A stretch of 64,000 bases of DNA, taken from Gammaproteobacteria bacterium (GTDB taxonomy: Bacteria; Pseudomonadota; Gammaproteobacteria; HK1). Positions 19,358 to 28,539 of the stretch are shown piece by piece. The stretch is from assembly GCA_022824305.1 (NCBI GenBank), contig JAJEAD010000032.1:1-64000 (forward strand). The letters are read 5' to 3'. Made by a program: the position numbers and the translations under genes. The notes beneath the pieces were generated by a model, which saw nothing but the letters and a program-made list of their open reading frames with translations, ran no database searches and was not told where the DNA came from. Numbering within the stretch: position 1 is the first letter of the stretch; each line of letters begins with the position of its first letter.

Positions 19358-20398
19358 TCAGCAGGGATTGAGCGGCGGCTCTCCGGAAATGAATCGCCGC
19401 ACTTCTTCCGCGATTCCGATCGCGGCGATGCGCACGGTCTTGAGCGAAGCGCCGGCGATATGCGGAGTCAACGTGACGTTGGGATGCCGGAGCAGCGCCC
19501 AGTCCGACGGCACCGGCTCGACCGCAAAGGTCTCCAGCACCGCTCCGTGGAGCCGTCCGCTCTCGAGCGCGCGGGCGAGCGCATCGTAGTCCACCATCGG
19601 ACCGCGCGCAGTGTTGACGAAGAGGGCGCCCGCCTTCATGCGGGCGAAGGCGGCCTCGCCGATGAAGCCCTCGGTCTCCGGCGTCACCCGGGCATGCAGG
19701 GTGACGATATCCGCTTCCTCGAGGAGGCGCTCGAGCCCGACCCGGCACACCCCGTCGCCCTCGTCCGCAGGCGAGAGCTCGACGTAGGGGTCGGCCACGA
19801 CCACGCGGCAGTCGAAGGCGCGCAGCAGTCGCACGACGCGACGGCCGATGGCTCCGTACCCGATCACGCCCACGCTCATGTCGGAGAGCTCGTCGCCGGT
19901 CTCATCGGCGCGGTAGAGATCGCCGCGCCACTCGCCGCGGCGCAGCGCCTCGTGGCCGCGGGTGATGTTGCGGGTCGCGGCGATGATCGCACCGATGGTG
20001 AATTCCGCGACTGCCGAGGCATTGCGCCCCGGCGTGTTGACGACCCGGATTCCGCGTTCGCGCGCCGCCGCCCGGTCGATGTTGACCGGTCCCCCTCGCG
20101 AGACGGCGACGAGCTCGAGCCGGGGCGCGCACTCCATCATGGATGCCGATAGCGGCGCGAGGTGCGTGATCAGAATCTCCGCGTCACCGATCCGGGCGAC
20201 GATGTCCTCTGCTTCCCCCATGTACTCCTTGAGGCCCTCCATGCCCGGCACCCGGTACCCGTGCTCCATCGGCGCGTCCGGCCAGGGCAGCTCGTGGAGC
20301 GTCGTCGAGACCCGATCGCCGCAGGCCGCGCGCAACGCATCGTCGAACATCTGCGGGAGCATGAATCGATCGCCGATGATCGTGGCCGCCTTCCTCAT
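19358..20398 (-). CDS. D-isomer specific 2-hydroxyacid dehydrogenase
   Basis: A 346-residue NAD(P)-dependent oxidoreductase. The nucleotide-binding motif is VGVIGYGAIGRRVVRLL. The catalytic region shows NTARGPMVDYDAL (Arg) and LTPHIAGAS (His). The substrate-side strand AVSRGGPVNID precedes RERGIRVVNTPGRNASAVAE, both typical of the family. The ATG overlaps the stop of the upstream kinase gene by four bases (ATGA), so the two are translationally coupled. In this catabolic run it may interconvert a 2-keto and 2-hydroxy acid formed from the substrate, for example glyoxylate/glycolate after aldol cleavage; this is inference. Confidence 0.86.
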   Translation of the reverse strand: MRKAATIIGDRFMLPQMFDDALRAACGDRVSTTLHELPWPDAPMEHGYRVPGMEGLKEYMGEAEDIVARIGDAEILITHLAPLSASMMECAPRLELVAVSRGGPVNIDRAAARERGIRVVNTPGRNASAVAEFTIGAIIAATRNITRGHEALRRGEWRGDLYRADETGDELSDMSVGVIGYGAIGRRVVRLLRAFDCRVVVADPYVELSPADEGDGVCRVGLERLLEEADIVTLHARVTPETEGFIGEAAFARMKAGALFVNTARGPMVDYDALARALESGRLHGAVLETFAVEPVPSDWALLRHPNVTLTPHIAGASLKTVRIAAIGIAEEVRRFISGEPPLNPC

Positions 20399-21960
20399 TG
20401 GCCCGAGTCCCCACTCGCGGCGGCGATCGAAGCCCAGGCCGGAGCGAGGGCGCGGCGCGTGCGCAGGTAGACGGGAAAGCGTTGCTCGAGAGCCTCGACG
20501 AGCGCGGAGTCGGGAGACTCGGCGAGGCCGAGTCGGGGCGCAATCCACTCCGCCGTGCAAGCCCCCATGTCCGTGTAGATACCCTGCTGCACCGCTGCGG
20601 TCATCACCGCCCCCGCCGCGCCCGCCTCCTCGCGCGAGACGCTGCGCACGGGACGGTCGAGCGCCGCGGCGAGGAGCTTGCGCATTGCCCCCGAGCGGGC
20701 CGCTCCGCCGGCAAGGCGCACCTCCGCGGGAAGATCCCCCATGGCCTCGAAACAGTCGCGCGCCGCGAACGCGAGGCCCTCCAGAACCGCACGCACCAGT
20801 GCCGGGAGGTCCGAGCCGGCATCGAGTCCGGTGAAGCTCGCCCGGGCCTCCGGAGCGAGGAAGGGGCCGCGCTCTCCGGCGCTCGAGATGTAGGGGTGGT
20901 AGAAGGGTCCTCCGGGGCCTGCGGTGCAGGCCAGGTCGTCGATCCGCGGCAGCAGGTCGGCACGACCCTTCTCGATGCCCTCGAGCGCCAGGACCTCGCG
21001 CATTCGATCGAGCAGCCAGTCGATGTTGAGAGTCGCCGACAGGTTCGACTGCATCTGCGCGTAGGCTCCCGGAACCGGAAAGCACATCGTGTAGCCGGTG
21101 CGCTCGGGGTTGAGCTGCACCGCCTGCACATCCGTCGCGTAGCGCATGTGCATGCCGGTCGAGCCGATGATCGACAGGCCGGCCCGGCCCTCGGGATCGT
21201 AGAGTCCTCCGCCCAGCGCGGTGCAGATCACGTCGACGTAGCCGAGAACCACCGGAAGACCCTCGGGAAGACCGATTCCGGCCGCGGCGGCGGCAGAGAG
21301 AGGATGCGCCTCGAGGGCGCCGTCCACTATGGGCGGAAGGAGCCGTGCCAGCTCCTCGATTCCGAAGTGCCGAAGGGGGCTCGCCGCGTAGCCGCGAGTC
21401 CGGTAGTCGCCGTAGGTGAAGACGCCCTCGGAAGGGTCCGTCGCCCGCTGTCCGGTGAGCTTGAAGTAGAGCCAGTCCTTGCAATGGAAGGCGGTGGAGG
21501 CACGGGCGAGGATCTCCGGACTCCGGCGGGCCATCCAGGCGAGCTGGCTCGACTGCTGGCACGGCGCGACGCCGGTGGCGGTGGTCTCGTAGAGCGCGTG
21601 GTAGCCGGCATCTTCCATCACCGCACGGGTCTCGTCCGCGGCCCGGCTGTCGAGCCACAGCCACGCGGGGGCGACCGGGGTCCCCGCCTCGTCGATGAGC
21701 CAGGTGCCGTCGCCCTGGCCGGTCACCGCGAGTGCTCGGGCGCGGCCGGCGAGCCCGGGCTCATCGGCGAGGAGACTCCGAAGCGTCCCTGCCGTCTCCT
21801 CCCAGGTCCCTGCCATGTCCTGCTCCGCCACGCCGTCCGCGCCGGTACGGTAGTGGTTCGGCCGCGCCGCCATCGCGATCTGCTCCCCGTGGCGAGTGAA
21901 GGCCACCGCCTTGATCATCGAGGTCCCCGCGTCGACGCCGATGAGGACGTCGCGCGTCAT
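20395..21960 (-). CDS. FGGY-family carbohydrate kinase, erythritol-kinase-like
   Basis: A 521-residue sugar or polyol kinase of the FGGY family. The phosphate-binding N-terminus is GVDAGTSMIKAVAF. The segments CKDWLYFKLTGQRATDPSEG, GYVDVICTALGGG, SIIGSTGMHMR and YHPYISSAGERGPF resemble, as I recall, EryA erythritol kinases and related LsrK-like members. The ATP-site pattern LAGGAARSGAMRKLLA closes the fold. ATG follows a GGGGAGG at good spacing and overlaps the upstream ATPase stop; the downstream dehydrogenase overlaps in turn. It should phosphorylate the substrate brought in by the adjacent importer. Erythritol, threitol or a pentitol are all possible. Confidence 0.82.
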   Translation of the reverse strand: MTRDVLIGVDAGTSMIKAVAFTRHGEQIAMAARPNHYRTGADGVAEQDMAGTWEETAGTLRSLLADEPGLAGRARALAVTGQGDGTWLIDEAGTPVAPAWLWLDSRAADETRAVMEDAGYHALYETTATGVAPCQQSSQLAWMARRSPEILARASTAFHCKDWLYFKLTGQRATDPSEGVFTYGDYRTRGYAASPLRHFGIEELARLLPPIVDGALEAHPLSAAAAAGIGLPEGLPVVLGYVDVICTALGGGLYDPEGRAGLSIIGSTGMHMRYATDVQAVQLNPERTGYTMCFPVPGAYAQMQSNLSATLNIDWLLDRMREVLALEGIEKGRADLLPRIDDLACTAGPGGPFYHPYISSAGERGPFLAPEARASFTGLDAGSDLPALVRAVLEGLAFAARDCFEAMGDLPAEVRLAGGAARSGAMRKLLAAALDRPVRSVSREEAGAAGAVMTAAVQQGIYTDMGACTAEWIAPRLGLAESPDSALVEALEQRFPVYLRTRRALAPAWASIAAASGDSGQ

Positions 21961-23084
21961 GCCGGCGCCTCCCCGTGCGCTACCGCGACCCCGCTGTCAG
22001 CATCGAAGACGTGCAGGTCCCGCGCCTCCACGGCAAGGCCGATGCGCTCTCCCGAACGCGCGGCGACGCGCTCGTGCTGCACCACCACGACGCTTCCCCC
22101 GGAGAAGCTCGCCGCGACATGCGACTGGTCCCCTATCCACTGATTCGCGACGATGCGGGCGGAGAAGCCGGCGTCGCTCAGCCGTATCGCGTGCGGCCGC
22201 ACACCGATGATCACTCGGCCCCGCTCGAGCACGACATCGCGCACCGGCGCCGTGACTTCTCCCGGAGCGTAGGAGAGGCGCGCATCGCGGGACAGGTCGA
22301 AGACGACGCCCTGACCTTCCGCGCGTGCTTCGGCCGGCAGCAGGTTCATCGGCGGCTCGCCGATGAAGGCACCGACGAAGCGGTTGGCCGGCCGGTCCCG
22401 CAAGGTCGCCGGCGTCGCGAACTGCTGGAGCTCGCCGTCCTCCATTACCGCGATGCGATCGGCGAGCGCGTTCGCTTCGGTCTGGTCGTGGGTGACGAGG
22501 ACCACCGTGAGCCCCCGCTCCTTGATGTAGTGCTTCAGGCGGCCCCGCAGCACCGCGCGCAGACGGGGTTCGAGCTGCCCCATCGGCTCGTCGAGGAGGT
22601 GCAGCGCGGCGTCGCGCACCAGGGCTCGCGCGAGGCCGGCCCGCTGCTGCTGCCCGCCGGAGAGCGACGAGGGGTGGCGACCGAGAATGTCCTCGATCTC
22701 CAGGAGCGCCGCGACCTCCGCCACCCGCCGCTCGACCTGCGCCGCATCGATGCGCTGCGATTTGAGCGCGAACGCGATGTTGTCGCGCACCGTGAGCGGC
22801 GGATATAGCGAGTAGCCCTCGAAAGCCATGGCGACGTTGCGTCGGGCGGGCGGCTCGGCCTGGATTGGGCGTCCCGCGAGCGCGATGCTGCCGTGAGTCA
22901 CCTCCTCGAAGCCCGCGACCATGCGCAGCGTCGAGGTCTTGCCGCAGCCCGAGGAGCCGAGCAAGGCGCCGATCTCGCCCGGCGAGAGCTCGAGGCTCAT
23001 CGCGCGCACCGCATGGACCGGCCGAGCGCCGCCGACGTTGTATATCTTGTCGACCCGGTCGAGGACGAGGGTAGCGGCGCTCAT
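21957..23084 (-). CDS. sugar/polyol ABC importer ATPase with canonical motifs
   Basis: A 375-residue CUT1-type ATPase. All motor motifs are normal: Walker A GSSGCGKTS, signature LSGGQQQR, Walker B with catalytic Glu in LHLLDEP, and switch His in VVLVTHDQTEA. A C-terminal MalK/UgpC-like regulatory domain (about 240-375) includes GVRPHAIRLSD. The ATG overlaps the stop of the preceding ATPase gene. Two different ATPases with two permeases and one binding protein is the make-up of the rhizobial glycerol importer GlpSTPQV, which this set resembles. Confidence 0.9.
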   Translation of the reverse strand: MSAATLVLDRVDKIYNVGGARPVHAVRAMSLELSPGEIGALLGSSGCGKTSTLRMVAGFEEVTHGSIALAGRPIQAEPPARRNVAMAFEGYSLYPPLTVRDNIAFALKSQRIDAAQVERRVAEVAALLEIEDILGRHPSSLSGGQQQRAGLARALVRDAALHLLDEPMGQLEPRLRAVLRGRLKHYIKERGLTVVLVTHDQTEANALADRIAVMEDGELQQFATPATLRDRPANRFVGAFIGEPPMNLLPAEARAEGQGVVFDLSRDARLSYAPGEVTAPVRDVVLERGRVIIGVRPHAIRLSDAGFSARIVANQWIGDQSHVAASFSGGSVVVVQHERVAARSGERIGLAVEARDLHVFDADSGVAVAHGEAPA

Positions 23085-24181
23085 GAACCGATCCTCGCGG
23101 CGCCGACATCGATCCGCGTCCCATCGTCCCGCGCGAAGAGCAGCGCGTCACGGGCGGCGATGCGCAGGCTCACCTTCTCCCCCGGACGCCGCGGGGCCTC
23201 GTGGGAAGGGCGCGAAACGAGGAGCTCGGTCCCGTCGGAGCCTGCCACCAGGGTGACGATTTTCTCGTTCAGCGGAGTGACCGCCTCGACGGCGAAGGCG
23301 CCCGATGCATCATCCTCGAAGTTGAGCGCTTCGGGCCGCATGCCGACGAGGCAGTCCCGTCCCTTCGCCGCGGCTACGGCGCCGGACGGGAGGCCGAAGC
23401 GCACGCCGCCGATGGCCGCGAAGTCACCCGACGCGTCGGAATCCGGGGCCGCCGCCATGAGGTTGATGGTGGGATCTCCGAACTGGCGGGCGACATCGGT
23501 GCTGGCGGGCTCGAAGTAGACGGTTTCCGGGGTGCCGACCTGGATGAAGCGGCCTTCGTCCATGACCGCGATTCGATCGCCGAGCGCCATCGCCTCCCGG
23601 TAGTCCTGGGTGACGTAGAGCGTCGTTGCCCCCTGCTCCGAGAGCAGCCGCTCGAACTCCAGGCGCATCTCGAAGCGCAGTTTCGCGTCCACGTTGCGCA
23701 AGGGATCGTCGAGGAGCAGGATTGCCGGCGAGGCGGCGAGCGCGCGGGCGAGCGCGGTGCGCTGCTTCTGGCCGTTGGACAGCGCGCGGGGATAGTGATC
23801 GAGCACCCGCTCGATCTTGAGCAGCTTCGCCACCGACTCCACCCCGCGTCGCACCTCGTCCGGGGACGCCTCGCGCGCGGTGAGCGGACTGGCGATGTTG
23901 TCGAAGGCGGTCATGTGCGGAAACAGCGCGAAGTTCTGGAAGGCCATGCCGATACCGCGGCGCTCCGGCGCGACGTCCGCCATGTCGGCGCCATCGATCG
24001 CGATCGACCCCCGGCTCGGGTCCTCCACCCCGGCGATGAGGCGCAGGAGCACCGTCTTGCCGGCGCCGGAAGGACCGATGATCGCCACCGTCTCCCCGCT
24101 CGCGACACGCAGCGACACTTCGTCGAGCGCGACCGAGGTCCGGAACCGCTTCGAGACGCGATCGAGCTCGATCGAGGCCAC
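23081..24181 (-). CDS. sugar/polyol ABC importer ATPase with altered catalytic motifs
   Basis: A 366-residue CUT1-type ATPase, partner of the one encoded just downstream. Walker A is intact (GPSGAGKT). The other motifs are changed: the signature reads LSNGQKQR, Walker B ends LLLDDP with Asp in place of the catalytic Glu, and the switch histidine is Gln in LYVTQDYREA. I checked these codons in the DNA (gac-gat, cag). It should therefore bind but poorly hydrolyse ATP at its own site, giving an asymmetric importer. A C-terminal regulatory domain (GMRPEALNFED) is present. It starts at GTG, 10 bases after the permease stop. Confidence 0.9.
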   Translation of the reverse strand: MASIELDRVSKRFRTSVALDEVSLRVASGETVAIIGPSGAGKTVLLRLIAGVEDPSRGSIAIDGADMADVAPERRGIGMAFQNFALFPHMTAFDNIASPLTAREASPDEVRRGVESVAKLLKIERVLDHYPRALSNGQKQRTALARALAASPAILLLDDPLRNVDAKLRFEMRLEFERLLSEQGATTLYVTQDYREAMALGDRIAVMDEGRFIQVGTPETVYFEPASTDVARQFGDPTINLMAAAPDSDASGDFAAIGGVRFGLPSGAVAAAKGRDCLVGMRPEALNFEDDASGAFAVEAVTPLNEKIVTLVAGSDGTELLVSRPSHEAPRRPGEKVSLRIAARDALLFARDDGTRIDVGAARIGS

Positions 24182-24191
24182 GCCGGCGGGC

Positions 24192-25049
24192 CTATCCCTT
24201 CACCGCGCCGAGCGACAGCCCCTCGACAAGATAGCGCTGAGCGTAGAGCGCCAGGGCGAGGGTCGGGGTGATCGACAGCACGATGGCCGCCGCGATCTGC
24301 CCGTACTGGATTCCCGACGCGGTGACGAAGGCGAGCGCGCCCACCGTGACCGGCTGCTTGTCGGCCGAGGCGAGCACCAGCGCGAAGATGAAGTTGTTCC
24401 ACGCGAAGATGAAGGCGAGCAGCCCCGCCGCGGCAATGCCGGGGGCGGTGAGGGGGATCGAGATGCGCCGGAAGGTGGTCAGCCACCCGTGGCCCGCGGT
24501 GCGGTAAGCGTGCTCGATGTCGGGGCTCATGTCCTCGAAGTAGCCTCGCACGATCCAGAGGATGAGCGGCAGGCAGATCAGCTGATAGACCCACACCAGC
24601 CCGACGTAGGTGTCCGAGAGGCCGAGGTCCTGGAAGTAGAGGGTGAGCGGGAGCAGCACCAGGAGCGGCGGCGCGAAGCGGAAGGAGAGCAGCGTGAACG
24701 CGATGTCCTCCCCGAGCCGGAAGCGGAAGCGGGCAAACGCGTAAGCCGCGGGCACGCCGAGCACCAGGGCGAGCGCCACCGAGAATACCGACAGGATCAG
24801 GCTGTTCCAGAGGTTCTGCATGAAGCGGATGTCGAGAGTGCCGGCATGGGTCTCCAGCCGGCCGGTGATCAGCGCCCGGTAGTTCTCGAGCGTCGGCTCG
24901 AAGAGGAGAGAGGGCGGAATGCGCAGGATCTGCTCGTTGGTCTGGAAGCTCATGAGGAGAATCCAGACGATGGGAAACATGAAGAAGACGAGGACCAGCG
25001 CGATCAGGACCCCGCGCAGCACCCGTTCGAAGGTCGATTGATGTTGCAT
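24192..25049 (-). CDS. ABC importer permease, MalG/UgpE type
   Basis: A 285-residue membrane protein with six predicted helices. The permease signature facing the ATPase is in the segment EHAYRTAGHGWLTTFRRISI, an EAA-type loop. LTAPGIAAAGLLAFIFAWN follows, as in MalG-like CUT1 subunits. The C-terminus ends in RYLVEGLSLGAVKG, the usual MalG-type tail. It starts at ATG four bases after the stop of the first permease gene, consistent with one heterodimeric channel. Confidence 0.9.
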   Translation of the reverse strand: MQHQSTFERVLRGVLIALVLVFFMFPIVWILLMSFQTNEQILRIPPSLLFEPTLENYRALITGRLETHAGTLDIRFMQNLWNSLILSVFSVALALVLGVPAAYAFARFRFRLGEDIAFTLLSFRFAPPLLVLLPLTLYFQDLGLSDTYVGLVWVYQLICLPLILWIVRGYFEDMSPDIEHAYRTAGHGWLTTFRRISIPLTAPGIAAAGLLAFIFAWNNFIFALVLASADKQPVTVGALAFVTASGIQYGQIAAAIVLSITPTLALALYAQRYLVEGLSLGAVKG

Positions 25050-25053
25050 TGCC

Positions 25054-25953
25054 TCAGCCCGCGCCCTGCGCCTGCTCGCGAAGGCGCAGCCACTGCTTCA
25101 CGAAGAGATTGGACAGGATGAAAGTGATCACCCAGAGCACCATGAGCAACGCCGCCGACTTGCCGATGTTGGTGGCCTGGAAGAACTGAAGGTATGCCTC
25201 GACCTGGAACACCATGAGGGTGTCCCCCGGCCCACCCTGCGTCATCGCGTAGATGATGTCGAACTGCTGGATGGAGTCGAGCAGGCGGAACAGGGACGCG
25301 GTGATGATGTAGGGCGAGAGCATCGGCAGGGTGATGCGGAAGAACACGAAGGTGCGCGGCACGCCGTCGAGCGCCGCCGCTTCAAAGGGCTGCCGGGGCA
25401 GGGAGCGCAGCCCGGCGAGCAGGAGGATCATCATGAAGGGCGTGTAGACCCAGATGTCGACGAGAAGAACCGTCAGCAGCGCGGTGGAGGGATCCGACGC
25501 CCACTTCATGTTCTCGAAGCCGATGAGGGCCGCGCCGTAGCTCAGGATGCCGAAGTTCGGGTTGGTCATGAGCTTCCACATCAGGGCCGCCAGCGCCGGC
25601 GCGGTCATGAGCGGCAGGAGGAGCAGGATCGAGACAAAGTTGTTGAAGCGGGTGGAACGCTGCAGCAGCAGCGCGATGCCGAGCCCGAGGAGCAGCTCGA
25701 GCCCCACCGTCAGGCCGGTGTAGGCGAGGCTCACCTGGAGCGTGTTCCAGAACTCCGAATCAGTGAGGAACTTGAGGTAGTTCTCGCCCCAGTTCATCTT
25801 GCGCAGGTGTGGCAGATTGAGCCGATAGCGCTGCAGCGAGTAGTACACCGCGGTGCCGAAGGGAATGAGGATGCCGACGCAGACCAGCAGCGCCGGCAGG
25901 CTCAGCAGATAGGGCAGCGCTTTGCGACGGAAGGCGTCGCGCATCGAAGGCAC
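25054..25953 (-). CDS. ABC importer permease, MalF/UgpA type
   Basis: A 299-residue protein with six hydrophobic helices. The EAA-type cytoplasmic loop is seen in RQPFEAAALDGVPRTFVFFR, followed by ITLPMLSPYIITASLFRLLD. The YAMTQGGPGDTLMVFQVEAY region is typical of MalF/UgpA-type CUT1 permeases. The listed GTG start could be replaced by the ATG three codons further in. It is separated from the binding-protein gene by 85 bases that contain a large hairpin. Confidence 0.9.
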   Translation of the reverse strand: MPSMRDAFRRKALPYLLSLPALLVCVGILIPFGTAVYYSLQRYRLNLPHLRKMNWGENYLKFLTDSEFWNTLQVSLAYTGLTVGLELLLGLGIALLLQRSTRFNNFVSILLLLPLMTAPALAALMWKLMTNPNFGILSYGAALIGFENMKWASDPSTALLTVLLVDIWVYTPFMMILLLAGLRSLPRQPFEAAALDGVPRTFVFFRITLPMLSPYIITASLFRLLDSIQQFDIIYAMTQGGPGDTLMVFQVEAYLQFFQATNIGKSAALLMVLWVITFILSNLFVKQWLRLREQAQGAG

Positions 25954-25980
25954 TCCGGAATGTGTCGCGCCGTGGCCGGT

Positions 25981-26032
25981 CAGGCGCCGCGCGCGGCCCG
26001 CCGGGAAATCCGGCGGACCGCAGCGGCGCCTG
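25981..26032 (-). repeat. nested hairpin between binding-protein and permease genes
   Basis: An outer exact 10-bp stem (CAGGCGCCGC at 25981-25990 with GCGGCGCCTG at 26023-26032) encloses an inner exact 7-bp stem (CCGCCGG at 25998-26004 with CCGGCGG at 26010-26016). Its place directly behind the binding-protein gene matches the RNA-stabilising structures that raise binding-protein levels over permeases in other importers, such as the malE-malF spacer. That role is inferred. Confidence 0.65.
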
Positions 26033-26038
26033 TCATCC

Positions 26039-27481
26039 TCAACGCAGTCCGGCGTCGGCGAGCTGACTGTTCACGCTCTCGGCGAGCATGTCCAGTCCTT
26101 CGTCCACCGGCACCTCGTTGGCGACCATCTTCTGCAGCGTCGCCGCCCACTCGGTGGTGAGGTCGAAGAAGAGCGGCTGGGCCGTGAAATAGATCTGTGC
26201 GCCCGGCGCCGAGACGTCGTGCTGGTGCAGGTAGCCCGGATAGGACTCGTCGATCCGTGCCCGGAAGGTGTCGTCGTCCCACACCGCCTGGCGCACGGGG
26301 TTGACGAAGTCCATGGTCTGGGCGCCGAAGAGCCCGTGCTCGACGCCCGTCGCCCACTGCAGGAAGTGCCACGCGGCGTCCTGGTGCTGCGAGAAGCTCG
26401 ACATGGACAAGGACCAGACCCACACGTTGGGCGTCGGCGCCTCGGCGGCGGGATTGGCCGCGAAGGGGGCGAAGGAGATCTTCCCGGCCTCCTTGTTTCC
26501 TCCCCCGTTCATGAAGTAGCCGAGAATGTCGGCGTCGAAGATCATCGCCGACGCGCCGGCGCCGAGATCGGTTCCCACCTGGTACCAGGTGTAGGTGGAC
26601 CAGTTCTTCGGGCCGTAGTCCTGGATCATCTTCACCCAGTCGCGATGGAAGGCCTTGGAGCCGTCGGTGTTCATCGCGGCGGAGAGCGTTCCGTCCTCGT
26701 TCACCTGCAAGTCGCGCTCGCCGAAGTTGGAGTAGCCGGACAGGAAGCCCGGGTGAATTGTGGCCCAGGAGCGCGAACCGCGCACCCCGATCGGGTACAC
26801 GCCCTCAAGGTCGGTGGCGAGCTTGGCGCAAGTCTCCAGCAGCTCTTCCATGTTGCCCGGAGGGGAGACGCCCGCCTTCTCGAACATCGGACCGTTGTAG
26901 CTCACGTTGTTGAGTTCGTAGCCCCAGGGGATGCACCATTGCTTGGCGTCCGCCGAGCCGAGCGCGCCGCCCGGAATCCCGTTCCACGCGGTGGAGGCCC
27001 GCAGGCCCGGCAGCATGTCTTCCCAGTTGTAGTCGGGATGCGTCTTGTCGGGGTCCTGTATCCACTCGTTCAGGTCGGTGATCCACCCCGCCGGACCATA
27101 GGTCCAGGTCATGTAGGCGCCGGTCATGAACACGTCGTACTCGCTGGAGCGCGAGGACAGCGCGGCCGTCACCTTGTCGAAGTAGACATCCTCGGGGAAG
27201 ATGTCGTAGGTCACCTCCATCCCCGACATCGCCTTGAACGCCTCGAGATTCGCGAGCAGCGCGTCGGTGTAGGGGTGCTTGTTGAGCAGCAGCTTGAGCG
27301 CGGTGCCCTTGTGCTGCATGGCATCGAAGCCGGCCGCGAAGGCACGCGTCGAGCCGAGCCCGATCAGCGTGCTGGTGAGCGCGGCCGAAGCGCCGAGCGC
27401 GGACATGTCCCGGAGCAGCTCGCGGCGGCTCAGCTTTCCGTCCAGGTAGGCCTGGACCCGGTTCTTTTCCCTCTCATGCAT
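26039..27481 (-). CDS. extracellular solute-binding protein of the polyol/sugar importer
   Basis: A 480-residue CUT1-type binding protein. The N-terminus has a twin-arginine-like motif SRRELLRDM, then a hydrophobic stretch ending in STRAFA, so it may be exported folded by Tat. The mature part has the usual two-lobed features (YDIFPEDVYFDKVTAALSS, KQWCIPWGYELNNVSYNG, AWHFLQWATG). The ATG at 27481 is preferred because AGGAG lies eight bases upstream; a longer frame to 27508 would merely overlap the regulator stop. It is first in the run of importer, kinase and dehydrogenase genes. Ligand unknown; a polyol is suggested by the downstream enzymes. Confidence 0.9.
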   Translation of the reverse strand: MHEREKNRVQAYLDGKLSRRELLRDMSALGASAALTSTLIGLGSTRAFAAGFDAMQHKGTALKLLLNKHPYTDALLANLEAFKAMSGMEVTYDIFPEDVYFDKVTAALSSRSSEYDVFMTGAYMTWTYGPAGWITDLNEWIQDPDKTHPDYNWEDMLPGLRASTAWNGIPGGALGSADAKQWCIPWGYELNNVSYNGPMFEKAGVSPPGNMEELLETCAKLATDLEGVYPIGVRGSRSWATIHPGFLSGYSNFGERDLQVNEDGTLSAAMNTDGSKAFHRDWVKMIQDYGPKNWSTYTWYQVGTDLGAGASAMIFDADILGYFMNGGGNKEAGKISFAPFAANPAAEAPTPNVWVWSLSMSSFSQHQDAAWHFLQWATGVEHGLFGAQTMDFVNPVRQAVWDDDTFRARIDESYPGYLHQHDVSAPGAQIYFTAQPLFFDLTTEWAATLQKMVANEVPVDEGLDMLAESVNSQLADAGLR

Positions 27482-27504
27482 GGGAGATTCTCCTGAACTT
27501 CGGT

Positions 27505-28506
27505 TCAACCCGAGGGCGCGGATGTTCCGGGAGGGGGTGCCGGCTCCTCCCCGACGAGGCTGCGCCCGGTCGCCTCGTCCGTAATCAGTCCCTTGATCAG
27601 GCCGCTGCGCAGCACCGCGCGCAGGGCGTCCACCTTCTCCACGCCGCCCGCGACGGCGACGACCATCCGGTCGCGGAGCGTGTCCACGTCGGGAGACATG
27701 GCACGCCCGCTCAGGCCCGACGACACCGGCCGTCCCCGGGCGTCGAAGTAGTGACCGAGGATCTCCCCGGCCGCGCCACCCGTGCGCAGCTCGGCAAGCT
27801 CCTCCTCGAGGACCATCCCCGTCTCGCTCAGGTGGGCCTGCCCGTCCACCTCCCCCACTCCGACGAGAAGGAGCGAGGCGGCGCGGCTCATCCGGAACAC
27901 GTCCCCGATGCCCGCCTGCGCCATCAGCACCGCCTTGTCGGCAGCCGACTTGGCGAAGAGCGGGACCGGAATCAGGTAAGCCTCCGCGCCCGTCTTCTCG
28001 GCAAGGCCATGGATGACGTCGTAGGGATTGGCGGCGAGCTTGCGCGTGAGGCCCCCGAGAAGAGAGACGAACTCGATGTCACGGCACTGCATCGAGGGCA
28101 GCGCCTTCACCACCGCGGAGAGCGTGCGTCCCTGCCCCACGCCTATGCAACGGTGCGCGCGTCGCTCCAACACTCCGCGCAGGTAGCTCGCGCCCACGAG
28201 GCCGAGCGCCCTGAGCGGGAGCGGTCCTTCGTCGAGGTCGGGCGCGACGCGGCAGTGCTCGAGGCCGAAGCGCGCGCTCAGCCCCTCCTCCAGTGCCACG
28301 CACTCCGAGACGTCAGCGTCCACGAAGACGCGGACCAGGCCCTCGCGCGTCGCCCGCGCGATCAGGCGGTGCGCCTTGGTCGAAGGCACCCCCAGCCGGC
28401 GTGCTATCTCGCCCTGCGTGAGGCGGCCGGAGAAGTAGAGCCAGGCGGCGCGGGCGGAAAGGCTCGCCTCGAGGTCCCGGATGCGGGCTCGGTTCACGGC
28501 ATCCAC
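27505..28506 (-). CDS. SorC/DeoR-type sugar-binding transcriptional regulator
   Basis: About 333 residues. The N-terminal DNA-binding part has LYFSGRLTQGEIARRLGVPS and KAHRLIARATREGLVRVFVD. The C-terminal SorC sugar-phosphate-binding domain includes VGVGQGRTLSAVVKAL, LLGGLTRKLAANPYDV and VAVAGGVEKVDALRAVL. EryD of the erythritol operon and LsrR belong to this family. An open frame continues upstream to 28692, but that part is AT-rich, lacks domain character and contains the palindrome at 28540-28556; I therefore choose the GTG at 28506 (another GTG lies at 28497). Its stop is 23 bases before the binding-protein start, so it is co-transcribed with the importer and probably autoregulated. Confidence 0.85.
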   Translation of the reverse strand: MDAVNRARIRDLEASLSARAAWLYFSGRLTQGEIARRLGVPSTKAHRLIARATREGLVRVFVDADVSECVALEEGLSARFGLEHCRVAPDLDEGPLPLRALGLVGASYLRGVLERRAHRCIGVGQGRTLSAVVKALPSMQCRDIEFVSLLGGLTRKLAANPYDVIHGLAEKTGAEAYLIPVPLFAKSAADKAVLMAQAGIGDVFRMSRAASLLLVGVGEVDGQAHLSETGMVLEEELAELRTGGAAGEILGHYFDARGRPVSSGLSGRAMSPDVDTLRDRMVVAVAGGVEKVDALRAVLRSGLIKGLITDEATGRSLVGEEPAPPPGTSAPSG

Positions 28507-28539
28507 GGTGGGGGCTTCAACTTCCGTAACCTGCGAAAT

